In this document: one piece after another, positions 18,701 through 24,700 of the stretch | Layout of the letters: every line of letters begins with the position of its first letter | Position numbering within the stretch: position 1 is the stretch's first letter | DNA from: Kitasatospora sp. DSM 101779 | GTDB lineage: Bacteria > Actinomycetota > Actinomycetes > Streptomycetales > Streptomycetaceae | Assembly (NCBI RefSeq): GCF_025655475.1 | Contig: NZ_JAHTIK010000001.1 | Coordinates: 6,855,494 to 6,890,511 of the forward strand | Direction of reading: 5' to 3' | DNA length: 35,018 nucleotides | The notes under the pieces: generated by a model | Seen by the model: the letters and a program-made list of their open reading frames with translations, nothing else | The model's database searches: none | Told to the model about the DNA's origin: nothing | Translations under genes and position numbers: made by a program

Positions 18701-21700
18701 GGCGAGGGCGAGGGCGAGGGGGACGAGCAGCCCCTGCCGCGACCGCAGGCAACTCCCAGGCCGGCAGGTCCCGGCGTGCAGCCGCCGGCTCACGGCCGTT
18801 CACTTCAGGACGCCGGGCGGAATCCGTACGGATGGGTGCTGGACGGCGATATGTCGCTGCCCGAGTTCAGGTACCTCGTTGCCGGACCGGACGTTACGTT
18901 CAAGATCGTGGTCCACACCGACCAGGGCGGTCGTCCGGTGATCGACGGGGAGCTCTTCTCCGTCGAGAAAATGGCCGACCTGATCGTCTCGCTGCGGGCC
19001 AACAAGTACTGGAACGGCAAGGACCCTCTGGAGTTCGATGCCTGCCGCCTCGGCGCCGAGGGCAATGACTACCTCGGCGAGCTGAAGACCGTGCTGCGCG
19101 AGCGGCAGATATCCGCCAGCTTCCACGCCTTCACGGACGACGTCTGGTTCGCCCCCACCTTCGTACAGCGGGAGGGCGGTTCCCTCGAGGAGCTCGGGGG
19201 CCGAGCCTTCGTGACTGCGGCCAGGGTCGGCTACGACGGCGATGGCCGCCCGGTGATCAGTGGTCCCGGTAAGCGGGTGAGGATCGAAGCCCGGAGGGAA
19301 GAGGAAACGGAGCAGGTTCCCCCGCGGCTCTACTCGGTGGTCGACCTCGGCCAGGTCGCCACACAGTTGCCCCAGCACGTGAGGTTCGCCAGGCGTGGCG
19401 GGCCGTCGGTTCGTGTTCCGGACGAGGATCCCGGCTACGACGGTGATGTGGAGTCCCTGGGCGGGAGCGACAGCGACTGGTTCTCGGACCCGGGTTCGGA
19501 ACACCTGGAGTCTTCGGAGTCCGAGGACGGTTCGGGCCTGTCCTCCGAGGACGACCAGGGGCAGCCGCAGCCGCAGCCGCAGCCGCGTCCCGATCCCGAG
19601 CTGCGGCCTGACCCTGAGCTTGAGCGTCGGGAGCTCGAGCGCCAGAGTCAGCTCGAACGCCAGCGCAAGCTTGAGCGCGAGCACGAGCGCAGGCTCGAAC
19701 TCGAGCGCCAGGAGCGCGAGCGCGAGCTTGAGCGGCAACGCCAGCTCCAGCGCGAGCAGCGTGAGCGCGAGCTTGAACCGCGGCGCGAGATCGAGCGCCA
19801 GCGTCTGGAGCGTCGGGAGCGTGAACGCCAGACTCAGCTCGAACGCCAGCGCCAGCTTGAGCGCACGCTCGAACTCGAGCGTCAGGAACGCGAGCGCGAG
19901 CGCGAGCTTGACCGGCGCGAGCTCGAACTCCAGCGTCTGGAGCGTGAACGCCAGACTCAGCTCGACCGCCAGCTTGAGCGCACGCTCGAACTCGAGCGTC
20001 ACGAGCGCGAGCTTGAGCGGCAGCGCCAGCTTCAGAGCGAGGAGCGCGAGCTTGACCGGCGCGAGCTCGAACTCCAGCGTCTGGAGCGTCGGGAGCGTGA
20101 ACGCCAGACTCAGCTCGACCGCCAGCGCCGGCTTCAGAGTGAGGAGCGCGAGCATGACCGGCGCGAGCTCGAGCGCCAGCGTTTGGAGCATCAGGAGCTC
20201 GAGCGCCAGCGTTTGGCGCGCCAGCAGCCTGAGCCCCAGCCGCAGCCCGACCCCGGGCCGCCGGCGGTGCTGGACGGGCGGCACCGGCAGTACCTGGAGG
20301 GCATCAAGATCGTCGGTGAGCCGGGACCGGCCGCGGTGCGTGCGCGGGTCCATGAGCTGCTGGCCGGCGCGGGGGACGACGGGCAGCTGCGCCAGCAGTT
20401 GGACGCTGTGCTGGACCCGGCGAACTTCCGGGCGAAGCACGCCGAGATGGTGAACGGCGGCTGGCGCACCACGGTGTGGGTGAACAGGAAGCAGCACGAA
20501 CTGGTCGTCACGGCGGAGGCCGGTGCCTGGCAGCTGCGGGCCATCGGCGAACCGGACGTGAGGAACACGGGGGAGGGCTTCGAGGTCGTCTCCCAGGCGG
20601 CCCACGAGTCCGACCCCCGCAAGGTCCAGCTCACGACCGGCCAGGCCGGTCTGGACCTGGCACCGACCCACATCAACCCGATCAACCCCGTCCTCCAGTC
20701 GCTGCACACGGTGTCCGTGGCCCTGGGCGGTGCCAGCCACGGCACGGAGTCCGTGCTCAAGGTCACCGCGTCGGCGGTGAACAAGGTCGCCCTGGTCGGC
20801 CGGACCGACACCTATGCCTCGGAGTTCACCTACCACGTGCGGGTGATGGACGAGCAGGGGCGGGGACTGGTGCTCCCGCTGGGGGACGATGCGCCGATCA
20901 CGGCCGAGGTGACCGCCGAGATCCCCCGCGGTACGGCTGTGAACGGCCCCCAATTCCGGTGGCAGGGCTGGGACCGCCCCACGGGGCTGCCGCCCGGCGC
21001 CGTCCGGCCCGACGGCGGCCACCCGCTGGCGGTCCGGGGCCTGCAGGCCGTGCGGGACGCGGTCTTCGCGGAGCTGCCGCGCGAGCAGCGCCCCGACGGA
21101 ACGGCGCACCGGGCCATCCTCGACTTCCTCAGCACGAAGAACGTGATCGACGGCTTCGAGCACGCGTCGAGCTGGGGACTGCACTCGCCCCACCTGACGT
21201 TCACCAACGGGCGGACCGGCCGGCTGCGGCTGACGCTCGAGCCGCTGGAGAGCACCGCCCACGACCTGACGGACAGCAGGAGCGTCCGGGGCGCCAAGTG
21301 GTCGGCCGAGCAGGCGGCGAACCGCTCGGAGGGGAGCAGCCGGAGCCTGGGCACCAACCACGGCCTCTCCGGCCAGGTCTGGAAGTCGCCGGTCTCCAAG
21401 GAGAGCAAGTGGCTGACGGGCAACCTCGGTTACGGTTACTCGGTCTCGACCTCGCACGGCTCGAAGGGCAAGAACACCCTCACGCTGGAGCACGGCCACG
21501 AGGAGGAGACCAGGGCCCAGCTGGTGTCGACCACGGTCCGCTTCCGGGTGCAGCTGATCGAGGACCGGCTGTCGCCCGGGGCCGACGGCCTGGTCCACAG
21601 CCGTGTCACCGACATCCCGCTGCCGGAGCACACCACCGGCGAGGTCGTCCGGATCAGCCCGCTGCGGGAGCACGCCGAGGCGGACGTCGGGGACGTGCCC

Positions 21701-24700
21701 CTGCCGGACGCCCTGACCACCCCGAGGCTGCGCAGCCGCACCGCCTACCTCGACGTCCCGGGGTCGACCGAACTGGTCGCCCACGTCGTCCAGTACCTGC
21801 ACACCCTCGCCCCCGGCACCCTGCCGCCGCCGGGCCGGCACCCCGGGACGGCGGTCGCCCCGCAGGCGCACGCGAACCTGCGCAGCCTGCACGAGCAGCT
21901 CTCGCCCTCCGCGCTGCGCGCGGCCGCCCCGGACCTGCTGGAGGGCGCCTTCCGGATCGTGCTGGACGCCCCGCGGCTGCCGGGCTTCCCGGAGTCCGCG
22001 TACGAGATCCTGGTCCGGGCCGACCTCAGGGACGGCCGTCCGCTGAGCACCGGCCCGGCCACCGCGAAGGAGGTCGTCACCCGGACGGTGGGGGCCGACA
22101 AGTCGGTGAGCCACGGCGGCAAGCACGCCTGGACCTTCGGCGGCTCTCTCCGCACCGCGCTGAACCCGCCCAACACCCAGCGCGCCTTCGTGACGGCCGG
22201 CTTCGAGTACTCCCGCGGGAACTCGCACCAGCTCACCACCGGGGCCGAGACCGAGGTCAAGCACGACTTCAGCCTGGAGACCACGACCGACCGGATCGCC
22301 TACTCGCTGACCTTCGGCGTCCACATCGGCCCGCTGGACCCGCGGGCCCCCCGCACGCACCTCGGATCCGAGGAGCCCAAGCACCCGCTGTCGGTCGGCC
22401 GGCTCGTCGTCGGCGTGCAGCACGTGCGGCGGACCGACGGGATCCCCGACGAGCTGGAGCCGTCGAACCTGCCCGCACTGCACCTGGTGCGCGACGTGGA
22501 CACCGCGAACTTCCGGGGCCGCGCCGAGGAAGCGCTCACATCGGCCTACACCGCCCGGAAGGACGGGACGGAGCCACCGGACCTGCGCGACGCCCTGGAC
22601 GTCCTCGCCGACCGCCGGCGGCTGCGCGGGATCATCCAGGCCTCACGCCACGGATGGGTCAACACCATGGATCTGCACGTCGGTTCGGGGCAGAACCGGG
22701 ACACCGTGGGACTGTCCCTGCACACCGAATTCGGCACGCTGCAGTACCGGGAGACGCTGTCCGGCGAGGGCAAACTCGCCCTGGAGCTGAAGTCCAGCAC
22801 GTCCGGCGCGACGGCGGACAAGAACAGCACCGCCAAGAAGGCGAACCTGGGCAGCGACTTCGGGCGCTTCCCGGAGACCCCCGAGGGCCTGAACACCTCC
22901 ACCTACCAGGTCCGGGGCGGCGGGAAGCTCAAGGGATCCCTCGGGGACGAGTACAGCGACACGGTCAAGGAGCAGACCTCGACCACCAGAAGGACCGCGC
23001 AGAAGGGGACCTGGCACGTCTACGAGGCCGTGGCGACGATCACCGTCAAGGGCCGGGTCACCGACGCGAACGGGAACATCAGCCGCGGCGCCGGAGTGCT
23101 CAGCGAGGACCACACCGTGCTCGTCCTGCTCTCCGACGAGGACGTCCGGGCGATGGCGACACCGCCCGACGGGCCCGCGGACGGCGGGGCGCCCGCCCCG
23201 GATCCCCGGGAGGCCCACCTGCTGCGGTGGGGAGTGGGCGCCGGTACCGTCGTCGAGTTCCACGACACGGACGCGATCCTGCGGGAGATCGACAGCCAGC
23301 TCCGCGGCCGGCAGCAGCCGGACGGCGCGCCGCCCGGGGACCCCGACGCCGCCCTGCACTTCGCCGAGGCGTTCTCCCCGCACAGCCTGTCGGCGAACTT
23401 CGACGACCTCGTCAACAGGGGCATCCTCGACTACCACGTGCAGGAGACCCGGACCAGCCTGATCGTCACCAAGGTCCTGGTGCGCGGCATCGTCGAGGGT
23501 GACTGGCACGACGAGCGGCAGCAGTCGACGATGGAGATCACCCGCAAGACGGGCATCGCCCGGACCGTCAAGGGCAACGACGGGAGGAACCGGACCGGCG
23601 GCGGCGACCTCAACGTCCGTCCCACGTACGGGGTGCCGCGGGCCGCCGAACACTTCGGCAACCTCACCTACGCCCCCACGCTGGGCGGTGAACTCGGCGG
23701 CGGCACCGGCCACGAGTCGGGGGTCACCACGAAGATCGGGCACAAGACGTCGAAGTTCGGGGCCACCCGCCTGTTCACCGCCCGGATGCACTTCGAGGTG
23801 ACCGTCACCCGGCAGGAGCACGGCCGGCACGTCAAACTGGACGTCCCGATGCCGGTCACCCCGGACGGGGCGGTCAGGGCATGGGTCCCCGAGTCGATGA
23901 CCACGGCCCCCGGGGCGGTGGAGCCTTTCGTGCCGCAGGGCGACGAACTGGTCCACCTGCCCGAGAACGGCGACGCGATCATGCTCCAGCAGATCGTCGT
24001 CCAGGACCCCGCGGCATGGGCCCGGTCCCTGGCCTCGGGACACGACCTGGTCGGCTTCGACGGGGTGAAAACGCTCCTGGACAGCGCCGTCACCCTGCTG
24101 ACCGCCCCCCGCCCCTGGGGCGACGGCATGCTGGGCACGCTGGGCCGAAACGCGGCGAAGGTCTACGAGCCGGTGCACGGGCTGGTCGGCAGCATGGCGG
24201 CCGACGCCGTGTCGGCCGTCCTCCCGGAGCGGGTCGTGGCGATGGCGAGGAGGACCGTCACCTCCTTCGTCGCCGACCCCCGGCTCGCCGAGGACCACCC
24301 GCTCCGGGTCGAGAGCGCGCTGCCCCTGGCCTCGCAGAGCGCGCTGCGCCAGGCCCTCTCCCCGCAGACCCTGCACGCGGTGTTCCACCGGCTCAAGGAC
24401 CCTCGCACGGGGTACGAGACGGTGGCGCTCGGCCAGGACGGCCGGACCCGACTGCGGGTGAGCCTGGAGGCCATCGGGGAGGTCACCGAGATCGCGGTCC
24501 GCCCCGAGGGCGAGGACGAGCTCACCGGGACGACCGAGCTGGAGGCGGCCACGACCGGCACCGGGACGGTGGCCTGGAGCGCCAACCCGTTCGACCTCGC
24601 CGCGACGACGGCGGCCCCGATCGTGACCGTCCCGGTCAACACCGCCCGCTACGGCGGCACCAGCACGTCCGACCGTCCAGGCCCGGTGACGTACGCCCCC

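Noticed and set aside
5930..18793. 4287-codon antisense open frame opposite the giant gene
   Set aside because: The plus-strand giant has recognisable domains; the antisense text is Arg/Pro/Val/Gly-rich without motifs. Long antisense openness is expected from high GC at third positions.
19560..20235. Possible CRISPR-like array
   Set aside because: The repeats are imperfect, in frame and coding for a Glu/Arg helix, with no unique spacers and no cas genes nearby.
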